Below, in pieces: positions 16,160 to 24,407 of a stretch of DNA of 47,629 bases. Positions within the stretch are counted from its first letter, which is position 1. Each line of letters begins with the position of its first letter. The notes beneath the pieces are model-generated. The model was not told the origin of the DNA and ran no database searches. It saw only the letters and a program-made list of their open reading frames with translations. The stretch is taken from NCBI GenBank assembly GCA_047973435.1, contig JBKECA010000084.1:1-47629 (forward strand), in the 5' to 3' direction. Source of the stretch: JBKECA01 sp047973435 (lineage in GTDB: Bacteria > Planctomycetota > Planctomycetia > Planctomycetales > Planctomycetaceae). Position numbers and translations under genes: made by a program.

Positions 16160-16801
16160 ATGAATGTACGTCTTTCACTCGCCTTGGCGGCCTGTGGTGT
16201 AGTCGCCGCCAGCAGCGGATGCACAACCCCAAGCGCGTCGCTTCGTGGACAATCGCCGGAAACCACGACCACAATGCCGGTCGGTTGGAATCCCCACCAA
16301 TACGGACACGGCGAAACGTTTTACTCCGGCACCGAGAGCTTCTCCGGGGCGATTGGGCCGTACTATGGCGATGGCACTGAAAACACGCGACGCCAGCAGC
16401 GGTTGGCTTCCCGCGGAATTTTGCCACCACCCGGCAGTCCTTATGCCAGCGGCTACGTTCCGACCCCGCGTATTTCGGCCGACGCCCAGCCGGCCCGGGT
16501 GGTCAACGGGGTAAAGATGTACGACGTCGGCTCGCAGGGATTTGTACCCGGGAGCTGCCCGCCGAACGTCCCTTGGCAAGACTTGCGGGGCCAGCCTTAC
16601 GACCTGATGCCCGGCGGCTGCCCAGTGAGCGGTGCCGATTACGTCCGCTGGATGCCGACGCATTACCAGACCTTCAACTACAATCGTCCGGCGGATTTGA
16701 CATATCCATCACAGAATTCGGTGGGTGGTGCGACGGTCTACTCGTACTACACACTGAAGGGACCTGACGATTTCTTCCACGACAAAGACGGGATCTACTG
16801 A
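16160..16801 (+). CDS. Putative lipoprotein of unknown function
   Basis: A protein of 213 residues. The N-terminus MNVRLSLALAACGVVAASSGC is a lipoprotein signal peptide ending in an SSGC lipobox, so Cys21 would be lipidated. The mature part is rich in Gly, Pro, Tyr and Ser (ETFYSGTESFSGAIGPYYG, PWQDLRGQPYDLMPGGCP, GADYVRWMPTHY) with no known domain that I recognise. The start ATG at 16160 has GAGGGGG upstream. A terminator follows 30 bp after the stop, so it is probably a single-gene unit. Confidence 0.8.
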   Translation: MNVRLSLALAACGVVAASSGCTTPSASLRGQSPETTTTMPVGWNPHQYGHGETFYSGTESFSGAIGPYYGDGTENTRRQQRLASRGILPPPGSPYASGYVPTPRISADAQPARVVNGVKMYDVGSQGFVPGSCPPNVPWQDLRGQPYDLMPGGCPVSGADYVRWMPTHYQTFNYNRPADLTYPSQNSVGGATVYSYYTLKGPDDFFHDKDGIY

Positions 16802-16829
16802 TCTTTGTGTGAGGACAATGTCATGAGCC

Positions 16830-16866
16830 AACACCCGGTGTCAGCCTTGCTGCCACCGGGTGTTTT
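16830..16866 (+). terminator. Rho-independent terminator of the lipoprotein gene
   Basis: ACACCCGGTG (16831-16840) pairs perfectly with CACCGGGTGT (16854-16863) around a 13-nt loop, followed by TTT; an A-T pair can extend the base. Confidence 0.82.
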
Positions 16867-17079
16867 CATGAATCGTGGCCCGTCGTCAGCGGGTGGGACA
16901 TGGATGTCGGCGGCGACTGCCGGTCGCAAAAGTCAACAGTCCGATCCGGCTTCCCCCGGTTCGTGTCCCTGTGCTAACTTTCGCATCCCGCCAGCGAGAG
17001 TGTGCGGCCAGGGAGGCCAAAACTTGAGCAGGCGACCAAGCGAAATGCGTTGAACTTCCTCTATTAATTTCCGGCAGGC

Positions 17080-17628
17080 ATGGAGGCCATTGTGTCGGCA
17101 GTTCCCTCGCTCCGTCAGCCGCTTGACGTTCAGATTCGCTGGCTTATCCGCCGAGACATGACCGATGTCTTGCGGATCGAACAGCAAGGCTTCGAACACC
17201 CCTGGACCGAAGAAGACTTCCTGTGCTGTCTGCGTCAGCGGAACTGCATCGGGATGGTCGCCGAGTACGATCACGAGATCGTGGGGTTCATGATTTACGA
17301 ACTCCACAAAAGCCGACTGCACATTCTGAACTTCGCTGTCGATCCCGAGTTCCGTCGTCGCTCGGTCGGTTCGCAGATGGTGTTGCGGCTGATTGACAAG
17401 CTGTCGCAGCAGCGACGCAACGAGATTTTGCTGGAGGTCCGAGAGCGGAATCTCGACGGCCAGTTGTTCTTCAAGAAGCAGGGCTTCCGCGCCGTGACGG
17501 TGCTGCGAGCCCATTACGACGACACGGCGGAGGATGCCTACCTGATGCGTTTCCGCCTGGACGCCACTCACGATGCCCTGTCACCGTTCTCGCCGACGAA
17601 CCGTATCTCGGAGTACGACGCGGCGTAG
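17080..17628 (+). CDS. rimI: RimI-type GNAT N-acetyltransferase
   Basis: Acetyl-CoA-dependent N-terminal acetyltransferase related to RimI, which acetylates ribosomal protein S18. 182 residues. The RimI-like start IRWLIRRDMTDVLRIEQQGF and HPWTEEDF are followed by the acetyl-CoA-binding motif A, LNFAVDPEFRRRSVGSQM, and the C-terminal FFKKQGFRAVTVLRAHY. The ATG at 17080 is used; GTG at 17092 is possible. Substrate assignment to S18 is by family likeness only. Confidence 0.85.
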   Translation: MEAIVSAVPSLRQPLDVQIRWLIRRDMTDVLRIEQQGFEHPWTEEDFLCCLRQRNCIGMVAEYDHEIVGFMIYELHKSRLHILNFAVDPEFRRRSVGSQMVLRLIDKLSQQRRNEILLEVRERNLDGQLFFKKQGFRAVTVLRAHYDDTAEDAYLMRFRLDATHDALSPFSPTNRISEYDAA

Positions 17629-17666
17629 CGGATGCGATAAAACCGAGTGAACCGAAATCATTGTCA

Positions 17667-17697
17667 GCGACCCGGGCGCACCGCGCCCGGGTCGCTT
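17667..17697 (+). terminator. GC-rich hairpin after rimI
   Basis: GCGACCCGGGCGC (17667-17679), an ACC loop, then GCGCCCGGGTCGC (17683-17695): a perfect 13-bp stem with only two Ts behind it. Probably a terminator, bearing in mind the weak U-tract. Confidence 0.65.
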
Positions 17698-18083
17698 CCG
17701 TTTGGAGTGCTCCGTTCTGGCGGCCCCGGCCAGGGTCGACCTCCGTGTCGCCATGATTGCGTGGTCAAACACAAACTGAGTCTTCGCGGTCGACCACGTT
17801 CATAGGAGCGGCCAGACATGAGCGACTCTAATTGATCGAACGGTGCTTAGCCGCGATATCTGGGGTCAGACAAGCAGGCTCTCCGCGAGTCGTCCGGGCT
17901 GTGAAGCCATCGGTGAGCCGCAGCTTTAACTGGTGACCCAGACCAGCATCGTCCGGTGTGTGGACCTCCTCGTTTGTACAACGTTAACCTGAAGCCCCGT
18001 TTCTGACCAACTCACCCCGCTTGGAAAAAACAAGCCGGGCTGTCCCGCGTGACAACGCCTCACCGACTTGCCTCGTCCGCCAC
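17698..18083. other. Intergenic region upstream of the kinase
   Basis: 386 bp. It has a loose inverted repeat GTGGTC..GACCAC around 17761-17797 and nothing else I can identify. An in-frame GTG/ATG region from 18021 could extend the kinase N-terminally, but the ATG at 18084 fits better. Confidence 0.35.
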
Positions 18084-19943
18084 ATGTCCACGTTCTCCTC
18101 CGAACAGGATACGCGGCTGGCGGAATTGCTCGACAGATTGGTGCGTCGCGCGGCAACAGGACAGGCCGTGGATATCGAGGCGGTGGCTGGCGAACATCCT
18201 GACATCGCCCAGGAACTGCGGAGCCTGTGGGCGACGATGCAGTTCACCAGTGGCTTTCTCACCCTCTCAGCCCTGAAGTCGGGGACGCGCCTGGCGAAAT
18301 CCAGTCCGGCAGATGCCAACGATGGCGGAGCGGTGCATCAGAATCCTGTTGCCGCCGGGCTGCCGCGTCGGTTTGGAGATTACGAACTGATTGAGGAACT
18401 CGGGCGCGGCGGAATGGGTGTCGTTTATCGCGCCCGGCAGCCTGCTTTGAATCGAATTGTTGCCTTGAAACTGATCCTTCGCGGCGAGTTGGCCTCTGCG
18501 GAGGATCGCGATCGATTTCGAGCCGAGGCGACTTCTGCGGCTCAACTGACTCACCCAAATGTCGTCCCGGTTTACGAAGTCGGCGAGGCAGAAGGTCAAC
18601 CTTTCTTCAGCATGCAGTTTGTTGAGGGTGAGACGCTGGCCCAGCGGGTGGCGGTCGGGCCTCTGGAGCCGAAGGAGGCAGCGGAATTGCTCGTTCCGGT
18701 CTGTCGTGCGATTGCGGCCGCGCATCGTTGGGGCGTGCTCCATCGCGATCTGAAGCCATCGAACATTCTGATCGACGCTGCCGATCGTCCGTTTGTTACG
18801 GACTTTGGCCTTGCCAAGCGAATCAGCCCGACATCGATGGCCACCCAGGGGAGCCAAGAACGGTCGCTGCGTTCGATTACGCAGAGCGGTGCTGTGCTTG
18901 GTACCCCGGGTTACATGGCTCCGGAGCAGGCTGCGGGAGATCGTGGTCAGGTTGGCCCTGCTACCGATGTTTACTCCCTGGGCGCGGTGCTCTACGCCAT
19001 GCTGACCGGACGAGCTCCCTTTCAAGCCGCATCACCAATCGATGCCGTGCTGATGGTGCTGGAACAGGATCCGCCCCCACCGAGGCTGCTCAATCCGCAG
19101 GTCGATTCGGATCTGGAGATGATTGCACTCAAGGCCTTGCAGAAGCCAACGGACCTGCGTTACAGCACGGCGGACGAATTAGCGGATGACCTGGAATGCT
19201 TTCTTCGGAATGAGCCTGTCTCAGCCCGTTCGTCCCATTTTTCGCAGGTCCTCAGTCGCGCCTTCCGACCGACGCATCATGCTGCCGTGCTCGAGAGCTG
19301 GGGCCGGCTGTGGATGTTGCATTCGGTCGTGGTGTTGCTGCTGTGTCTGGTGACGAACTGGATGCAACTGAGGGCGGAGAGCGAAGCGACGAGAGTCCAG
19401 AGCGGAGCAGCGTTGAGTGCTGGGAGCGTGAAGTCAAAAGACGGTGAAACGCCCGAGTCACTCCACTCGACACTCGCAACTCCCAACACACCCCGCTGGC
19501 CGTACCTGATGCTTTGGACGGTTGGACTGGGGGCGTGGGCGCGGATCTTCTGGGAACTGCGGAGGCGAGCGGGGCCGGTTACGTTTGTTGAACGTCAAAT
19601 TGCTCACGTCTGGGCAGCGAGCATTGCGTGCTCGACGGGGCTGTTTATCGTCGAATGGCTGATGGGATTGCCGGCTCTCACACTGTCACCGGTGTTGGCT
19701 CTCATTGCCGGAGCAGTCTTTGTCGCCAAGGCGGGTATCCTCAGCGGAGAATTCTACATTCACGCAACGCTAATGTTTCTGACCGCGATCCCCATGTCGC
19801 TGTACCCCCGCTACTCCGTCACCATGTTCGGGCTGATGAGCTTTATGATCTTCTTTTGGCCGGGCTGGAAATTCGATCGGATGAGACGATGTAAGCCGAC
19901 GTCCAGTCGACACCGCGAGCCCTCCCTGGACCTTGCGAGTTGA
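18084..19943 (+). CDS. Membrane-anchored Ser/Thr protein kinase (PknB-like)
   Basis: A Hanks-type kinase of 619 residues. A short N-terminal helical region (SEQDTRLAELLDRLVRRA, GEHPDIAQELRSL), common in planctomycete kinases, precedes the kinase domain. The G-loop GRGGMGVVY is at about 107-115, the ATP-binding Lys (VALK) at 129, HRDLKPSN at 220-227, DFGLAK at 240-245, and APE in the activation segment. All catalytic residues are present. The C-terminal third is membrane-embedded, with five to six hydrophobic segments (SVVVLLLCLVTNW, LIAGAVFVAKAGI, MFGLMSFMIFFW). A linker at about 440-475 (LSAGSVKSKDG, HSTLATPNTP) is encoded by low-complexity DNA of GAGTG/CACTC words. Target unknown. Confidence 0.92.
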   Translation: MSTFSSEQDTRLAELLDRLVRRAATGQAVDIEAVAGEHPDIAQELRSLWATMQFTSGFLTLSALKSGTRLAKSSPADANDGGAVHQNPVAAGLPRRFGDYELIEELGRGGMGVVYRARQPALNRIVALKLILRGELASAEDRDRFRAEATSAAQLTHPNVVPVYEVGEAEGQPFFSMQFVEGETLAQRVAVGPLEPKEAAELLVPVCRAIAAAHRWGVLHRDLKPSNILIDAADRPFVTDFGLAKRISPTSMATQGSQERSLRSITQSGAVLGTPGYMAPEQAAGDRGQVGPATDVYSLGAVLYAMLTGRAPFQAASPIDAVLMVLEQDPPPPRLLNPQVDSDLEMIALKALQKPTDLRYSTADELADDLECFLRNEPVSARSSHFSQVLSRAFRPTHHAAVLESWGRLWMLHSVVVLLLCLVTNWMQLRAESEATRVQSGAALSAGSVKSKDGETPESLHSTLATPNTPRWPYLMLWTVGLGAWARIFWELRRRAGPVTFVERQIAHVWAASIACSTGLFIVEWLMGLPALTLSPVLALIAGAVFVAKAGILSGEFYIHATLMFLTAIPMSLYPRYSVTMFGLMSFMIFFWPGWKFDRMRRCKPTSSRHREPSLDLAS

Positions 19944-20020
19944 TCGACAGGGGAATGGTTACGAAGTCGGACGAGGTTGTGGGCCGGCCGCTGCCCCTCC
20001 CGACTTGGTCCTGAAATGAA

Positions 20021-20052
20021 GCGACGCCCGAGTGACAAGCACGGGGCGTCGC
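20021..20052. terminator. Bidirectional hairpin between convergent genes
   Basis: GCGACGCCC (20021-20029) pairs with GGGCGTCGC (20044-20052) around a 14-nt loop. It separates the kinase and the convergent DUF1573 gene; without clear U-tracts it is a probable rather than certain terminator. Confidence 0.6.
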
Positions 20053-20079
20053 GGTAGTTCCAGACGATGCTGACGGTGG

Positions 20080-21120
20080 CTACTTGACCGCATCCACCAG
20101 GCCTCCCTTGGCCGGAACGGACAGCACTTCGCCGTCGACCTGGCACGTCACTGGAGGATGGTTGGCGATTTTGACCAGCAGCTTTTGAGTGAACTTGCCG
20201 GGGACAGCTGGGGCGGTAATCACCAACGGCAGAACGTGAACCGCCTTCTTTGCAGGCTCGCCAATCTCGGCATTGACCCGGCCCGGTTGCGATTCCACAC
20301 CCTCGATTGCAAAGGGCTGCCGACCCCGCACGATCAGGCGGGTTTTTGCTTCGGCACCCGGGGTCAGTCCACCGAGGTGTACGACGGGAGTCGCGACGAC
20401 GATGTCAGCTTCGACTGTCCCTTTCACTCGCAGTGGAATGTACGACTGGTTCGGCTCTTCGGTGAGGATGATCAGCGAACGATCAAGCTGGCCCAATTTC
20501 ATTTCGGGCGACAGGCTGAGCGCGATGTCGTAGGTCAGCCCCTGGGCGGTTCGGCGAGGCTTAGAGATTTCGACGCTCACTCCACTGCCTGCATCGCGGA
20601 CGCCGGTGATCTTCCACGGGTTGTGGCCGTGGTAATTCACTTGCACCGTTTGCTGCGCGGCTTGACCGGCACCGACAATACCAAAGTCCACAGTATCGCT
20701 GCTGGTGGTCACGTCGTCGCGAATGTACGCATGGACCGGAATTCGCACGGTCGTAATTGCGGACTTGCCGAAGCTGACCTGCACGTCGACATTTGGGTTC
20801 TTGTGTTTACTGAAGCGAACGGTGTTCAGTTTAAGGTTCAGGTAACCAACTTCGCCCGGCTGCAGGATGCGGGTCGAGAGCTCTGGCGTGGTGCAGCCGC
20901 AAGACGATTTCGACGAGAGCAACGTAATCGGCTCACCGTACAGATTTTTGATTTCAATCTTGTGCTGGACGTCCGAGCCTTTGGTGACGACACCAAAGTC
21001 GTGCTCTAACTCCGAGAACATTTTCTCGGCCCAATTCTGGGGTTTGGTGGTACTGTCGCTGCGGGCTGGACCAGTCATGCCAGCGACCAAAGCGAGTGTC
21101 AGGCAGATACGTAACGTCAT
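20080..21120 (-). CDS. Exported DUF1573-domain protein
   Basis: A protein of 346 residues with a signal peptide (MTLRICLTLALVAGMTGPARS). Immunoglobulin-like DUF1573 / ASPM-SPD-2-Hydin-like modules begin at about 36 (FSELEHDFGVVTKGSDVQHKIEIKN) with the diagnostic SSCGCTTPE (Cys74, Cys76), and are repeated downstream (DTVDFGIVGAGQAAQQTVQV, PVVHLGGLTPGAEAKTRLIV). The family is abundant in Planctomycetes and Bacteroidetes, mostly of unknown function. It is a single gene, convergent with the kinase. Confidence 0.87.
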   Translation of the reverse strand: MTLRICLTLALVAGMTGPARSDSTTKPQNWAEKMFSELEHDFGVVTKGSDVQHKIEIKNLYGEPITLLSSKSSCGCTTPELSTRILQPGEVGYLNLKLNTVRFSKHKNPNVDVQVSFGKSAITTVRIPVHAYIRDDVTTSSDTVDFGIVGAGQAAQQTVQVNYHGHNPWKITGVRDAGSGVSVEISKPRRTAQGLTYDIALSLSPEMKLGQLDRSLIILTEEPNQSYIPLRVKGTVEADIVVATPVVHLGGLTPGAEAKTRLIVRGRQPFAIEGVESQPGRVNAEIGEPAKKAVHVLPLVITAPAVPGKFTQKLLVKIANHPPVTCQVDGEVLSVPAKGGLVDAVK

Positions 21121-21556
21121 GGCGTGTTCCTCGGTAGATGCTGCGAATGCGGCGTTGATGGCCGCTTAGGCACCGTCGCAACCTCCGTGCCATAGTTTGC
21201 ACCAGCAATGGTGCTCACGACGGCGTCTCCTTCTATTCTTCCCGCTCCGGACGAAATCGCAATATCTTTTCTGCAAACCGTTACCTTGCGTTCAAGTTTC
21301 CGCCGATTGAGTGGATCGCGGTCAGTCTGCGTTAGCAGCGGCCAAGGACGATTGGGCAGGGTTTGACATCGAAAGAGTGGCGAGAATCTCGTGCGGAAAG
21401 ACGCGGGACGCTGCAAGGCTGACCGAGCTTGCCCCGATAAGGGAGTCGGCAACCTCGTCGTTCCATGCCTCCCTGCCGAACTCACACCAATCGTTCTGAC
21501 CGGATCGCATGCCAGTCCGGTCTCCTGCTGTCATTCGATGGAACAGCGGCTGCGCG
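21121..21556. other. Intergenic region
   Basis: 436 bp between two minus-strand genes. The promoter of the DUF1573 gene should be at its left end. I found no convincing gene, hairpin or repeat. Confidence 0.35.
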
Positions 21557-22348
21557 TCATCCTTGTAAGAATTTCCCTGCTACTTTGTTGAATTGCTCGG
21601 GCTGTTCTTCGGGAGACATGTGGCCCGCCCCTGGCAGGGAAACGAACTGTCCCCCGGGAATCTTCCCGCACCACTCTCGCATTTCGTCCGGAGGAGAGAT
21701 GACATCTTCCTCGCCCACCACGACGAGCGTCGGCACCGCAATCTGAGCCAATTGCGGGTTGGCATCGCGACGCAGGGCCATTCCGCGTGACGCCGCTGCT
21801 ACGCCGATTCGGGAGCTTTGCCGGATCACCTTTTGTGTGGCGGCGATCAACTCAGGTTGGTCCCTGCGAGTGGATTCCGAATACAGCTTGTCCGGCATGG
21901 TGTCCGCCAGAAAGCCCGGACCTTCGGCCAGAACGCGGTCGGCCGTCGCGTGTCGCCGGGCGGCGGCATCGGACGTATCGGCGGCGGCACGGGTATCGCA
22001 AAGGATCAGCTGGCGAACGCGCCGCGGATGTCGCTGTAGGAATTCAAACGCAATGTAGCCACCCATCGAGAGACCGCAGAACGTGACCGGTTCGTCGACG
22101 CTGAGTTCGTCCAGCATCTCCGCCAGATCGTCGGCGAAGCGGGCCATCTCGACGGTGCCGGTGGTGGCTTCACTTCTGCCAAAGCCCCGCAGGTCGGGCG
22201 CGATCACGGTCTGGTTCTTGGCGAACTCTGCAATTTGAGCGCGCCACATGGTGTGATCGAGTGGAAAGCCATGTACGAGCAGCAGCGGCGATCCGCTCCC
22301 CTCAATCGTGACATTCAAGTGGAGATCTGCAATCGGCACGAGCGACAT
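21557..22348 (-). CDS. Alpha/beta hydrolase
   Basis: A 263-residue hydrolase. The oxyanion-hole motif LLVHGFPLDH is at 24-33. The catalytic triad is visible as Ser94 in GLSMGGY, Asp215 in VVGEEDVISPP and His243 in LPGAGHMSPEEQP. It resembles 3-oxoadipate enol-lactonase-like and esterase-like enzymes; the substrate cannot be fixed. The start ATG at 22348 has AGGAAGG upstream; an in-frame start at 22408 adds 20 atypical residues. It is divergent from the NAD(P)HX epimerase gene, 104 bp apart. Confidence 0.9.
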   Translation of the reverse strand: MSLVPIADLHLNVTIEGSGSPLLLVHGFPLDHTMWRAQIAEFAKNQTVIAPDLRGFGRSEATTGTVEMARFADDLAEMLDELSVDEPVTFCGLSMGGYIAFEFLQRHPRRVRQLILCDTRAAADTSDAAARRHATADRVLAEGPGFLADTMPDKLYSESTRRDQPELIAATQKVIRQSSRIGVAAASRGMALRRDANPQLAQIAVPTLVVVGEEDVISPPDEMREWCGKIPGGQFVSLPGAGHMSPEEQPEQFNKVAGKFLQG

Positions 22349-22452
22349 GCGTTGCCTTCCTGACGTGAAATCGGCCCGGTCGGGGAAAAACGGGTATGAT
22401 GCCCGCACCCCCTCATTCGTCAGTCTGCCAAGGTTGCTCGCAGGATTCCATC

Positions 22453-23187
22453 ATGTCGACCGATTTGCCGAGGTTGAACTCGCTTTCACGCGCGGAAGTG
22501 CGGGAACTTGATCGGCGGGCCATCGCCGAGTTCGGCCTGCCTGGCGTCGTCCTGATGGAGAACGCCGGACGCGGTGCAGCGGCACTCTTGTGTCAACAAT
22601 CTTTGCAGGGGCAGGTCCTGATCTGCTGTGGAAAGGGGAATAACGGAGGGGATGGCTACGTCATCGCCCGTCATCTCGATCTGGCCGGCGTGCCGGTGAG
22701 CGTCTGGTCCATTTGTCCGGTCGAGCATCTGCATGGCGATGCGCGGACTCACGCACGCGTGGCCGTACGGAGTGGCATTGAAGTGCTGGTGATCGACAAC
22801 CCGGCTCCACTGGAGTCGCGTCTGGCGGAATTGACGCCGGCCGACTGGATTGTTGATGCGCTGCTCGGCACCGGGGCGCAAGGGGACGTGCGACCTCCAT
22901 ACGACGCCTGCATCGCTGCCATCAACGGCAGTCGCGCCCGTGTTCTGGCAGTCGACCTGCCGTCCGGTCTGGACTGTGACACTGGCGAGACGCTGGGGGC
23001 CTGCGTGCATGCGGACCTGACGGCGACGTTCGTTGCCCACAAAACGGGCTTTGCATCCGCCGCAGCGCAGCCGTTGCTGGGGTCTGTGGCGGTGGTTGGA
23101 ATTGGCGCACCACGACTGTTGCTGGACGAGTTCAGTCTGGCTGCCTCACCGATGTCGACCGCGCGCGGCAGGACGTATCAACATTGA
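22453..23187 (+). CDS. nnrE: NAD(P)H-hydrate epimerase (YjeF N-terminal domain)
   Basis: Interconverts the R and S epimers of damaged hydrated NAD(P)H before repair by the dehydratase. 244 residues. Family motifs are SRAEVRELDRRAI (12-24), GLPGVVLMENAGRGAA (28-43), the phosphate/nucleotide loop GKGNNGGDG (60-68), the catalytic-type Asp in IVDALLGTG (133-141), and AVDLPSGLDCDTGE. The NnrD dehydratase domain found in many fused proteins is absent. The last residues and the stop codon (23185-23187) lie inside dispersed repeat copy C, so the original C-terminus may have been replaced. Start ATG 22453. Confidence 0.93.
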   Translation: MSTDLPRLNSLSRAEVRELDRRAIAEFGLPGVVLMENAGRGAAALLCQQSLQGQVLICCGKGNNGGDGYVIARHLDLAGVPVSVWSICPVEHLHGDARTHARVAVRSGIEVLVIDNPAPLESRLAELTPADWIVDALLGTGAQGDVRPPYDACIAAINGSRARVLAVDLPSGLDCDTGETLGACVHADLTATFVAHKTGFASAAAQPLLGSVAVVGIGAPRLLLDEFSLAASPMSTARGRTYQH

Positions 23188-23201
23188 CCGCGTGCGGTAT
23201 C
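23165..23201 (+). repeat. Dispersed repeat, partial copy C
   Basis: 28 identical bases (23173-23200) are shared with 39469-39496 in the same orientation, and with copy A at one mismatch. Only the distal third of the 84-bp unit is present. It supplies the stop codon of the upstream epimerase gene. Confidence 0.75.
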
Positions 23202-23435
23202 GCAGTGACGAGACCGGTCGGATCGAATCTGCGCGAGGCGACCGAGCCATCGAAACAGCAGGGCCTGTCGATTTTACCGATTGGGCGGCTGACGGAATTC
23301 GCTGAAACTCTGCGGAGGCCGCGCCGCCGCTCCAGAACATTCGTAGTCGTCGGTTCTTGAATCTGAGCGCCTCCAGAGTGGGAAGTGATAGCGTTGGGTG
23401 GCACGCTCACTCCCTGTTCCGTGCGAGGAGGACCC

Positions 23436-24389
23436 ATGTTTGGATTCAAGCGGATCGTTTTGTCTGCGCTGGTTGGCGGCGGGGCTGTTTACTTTGCAGA
23501 CCACTATCACGTTGTCCATACGGTCGATGGACTGGTCGTTGTTCCGCGGTCGCAGCAGGTGCCTCTGCGATCAGCCTATGCCGACGTTCGCGGTTGGGAC
23601 ACGACCAAGTGGGCGCAGTATCCGGAACTGTCGGAGTCGATGATTCAGGACGGCCGCAGCGGCCTGCTGATCGATGGCACCGCGGATGGCTTCCTGCGGG
23701 AGATAGGCAACAAGCTCGGCTTGCCTTCGTCGACAAATGACTCTGCGACTCCGGTCGTCACTGATCGTCCACCGATCGTATTTGAATCTCCACTGACCCA
23801 GACGTCCCCTGCGCCGGCGAACGTTGCTCCAGCCGCAGATGACTCCCTCCTTGGCCGGCTCTCCCGGCAGCTGCAGGGCGCTTCGTCGACATCGACTCCA
23901 ACCATTGAGTCCCGGCCGTTATCGCGAGAGGTCCCGACCTCGACTACGCCATTGCAGCCGGCCTATCAGCCCCCGCAGCAGCCGTTGACCAATGAGCGTG
24001 CCAGCGTGCCGGCGGAGCAATTCCCCCAGGACTTGCTGCCATCCATCCACTCCGCCGCCATGCAGCGGATTACCTCCGAACTGAGCAGCTCCGTTGGCGG
24101 TGCCAGCAGCAACTGGACTCCGGCTTTTGAGGCGCTGCAGACGGACGCTCAGAACGCCGTATCGCGCATTCCCAATGGGACAACGGTTGCACCGTCGGTG
24201 ATTCAGAATCTGTTTCCCGCAGCGACGCAGTCGTTCAATTCGGCTGGCGCCACCGGTTCTGTCCCGCTGCCAATCGATGCTCAGCGACTCAAAGAGTCGT
24301 TGCCAACCACGATCCAGGAGCAGTTGCTGCGTCAGTTGCACACCGAGCCCAGTGCCGGCCTGGAAACTCCGGTCGGCCGATCTCTGTAG
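23436..24389 (+). CDS. Hypothetical protein with an N-terminal membrane anchor
   Basis: A protein of 317 residues that I do not recognise. It begins with a membrane anchor or uncleaved signal (MFGFKRIVLSALVGGGAVYFA) and a conserved-looking block (VVPRSQQVPLRSAYADVRGWDTTKW) with a helix to about 90. The rest is Ser/Thr/Pro/Gln-rich and probably disordered in the periplasm. The start ATG at 23436 is preceded by a very good SD, GAGGAGG. It ends 18 bp from the convergent sulfatase. Confidence 0.72.
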   Translation: MFGFKRIVLSALVGGGAVYFADHYHVVHTVDGLVVVPRSQQVPLRSAYADVRGWDTTKWAQYPELSESMIQDGRSGLLIDGTADGFLREIGNKLGLPSSTNDSATPVVTDRPPIVFESPLTQTSPAPANVAPAADDSLLGRLSRQLQGASSTSTPTIESRPLSREVPTSTTPLQPAYQPPQQPLTNERASVPAEQFPQDLLPSIHSAAMQRITSELSSSVGGASSNWTPAFEALQTDAQNAVSRIPNGTTVAPSVIQNLFPAATQSFNSAGATGSVPLPIDAQRLKESLPTTIQEQLLRQLHTEPSAGLETPVGRSL

Positions 24390-24407
24390 GCGGGATCGGC
24401 AGGATAT

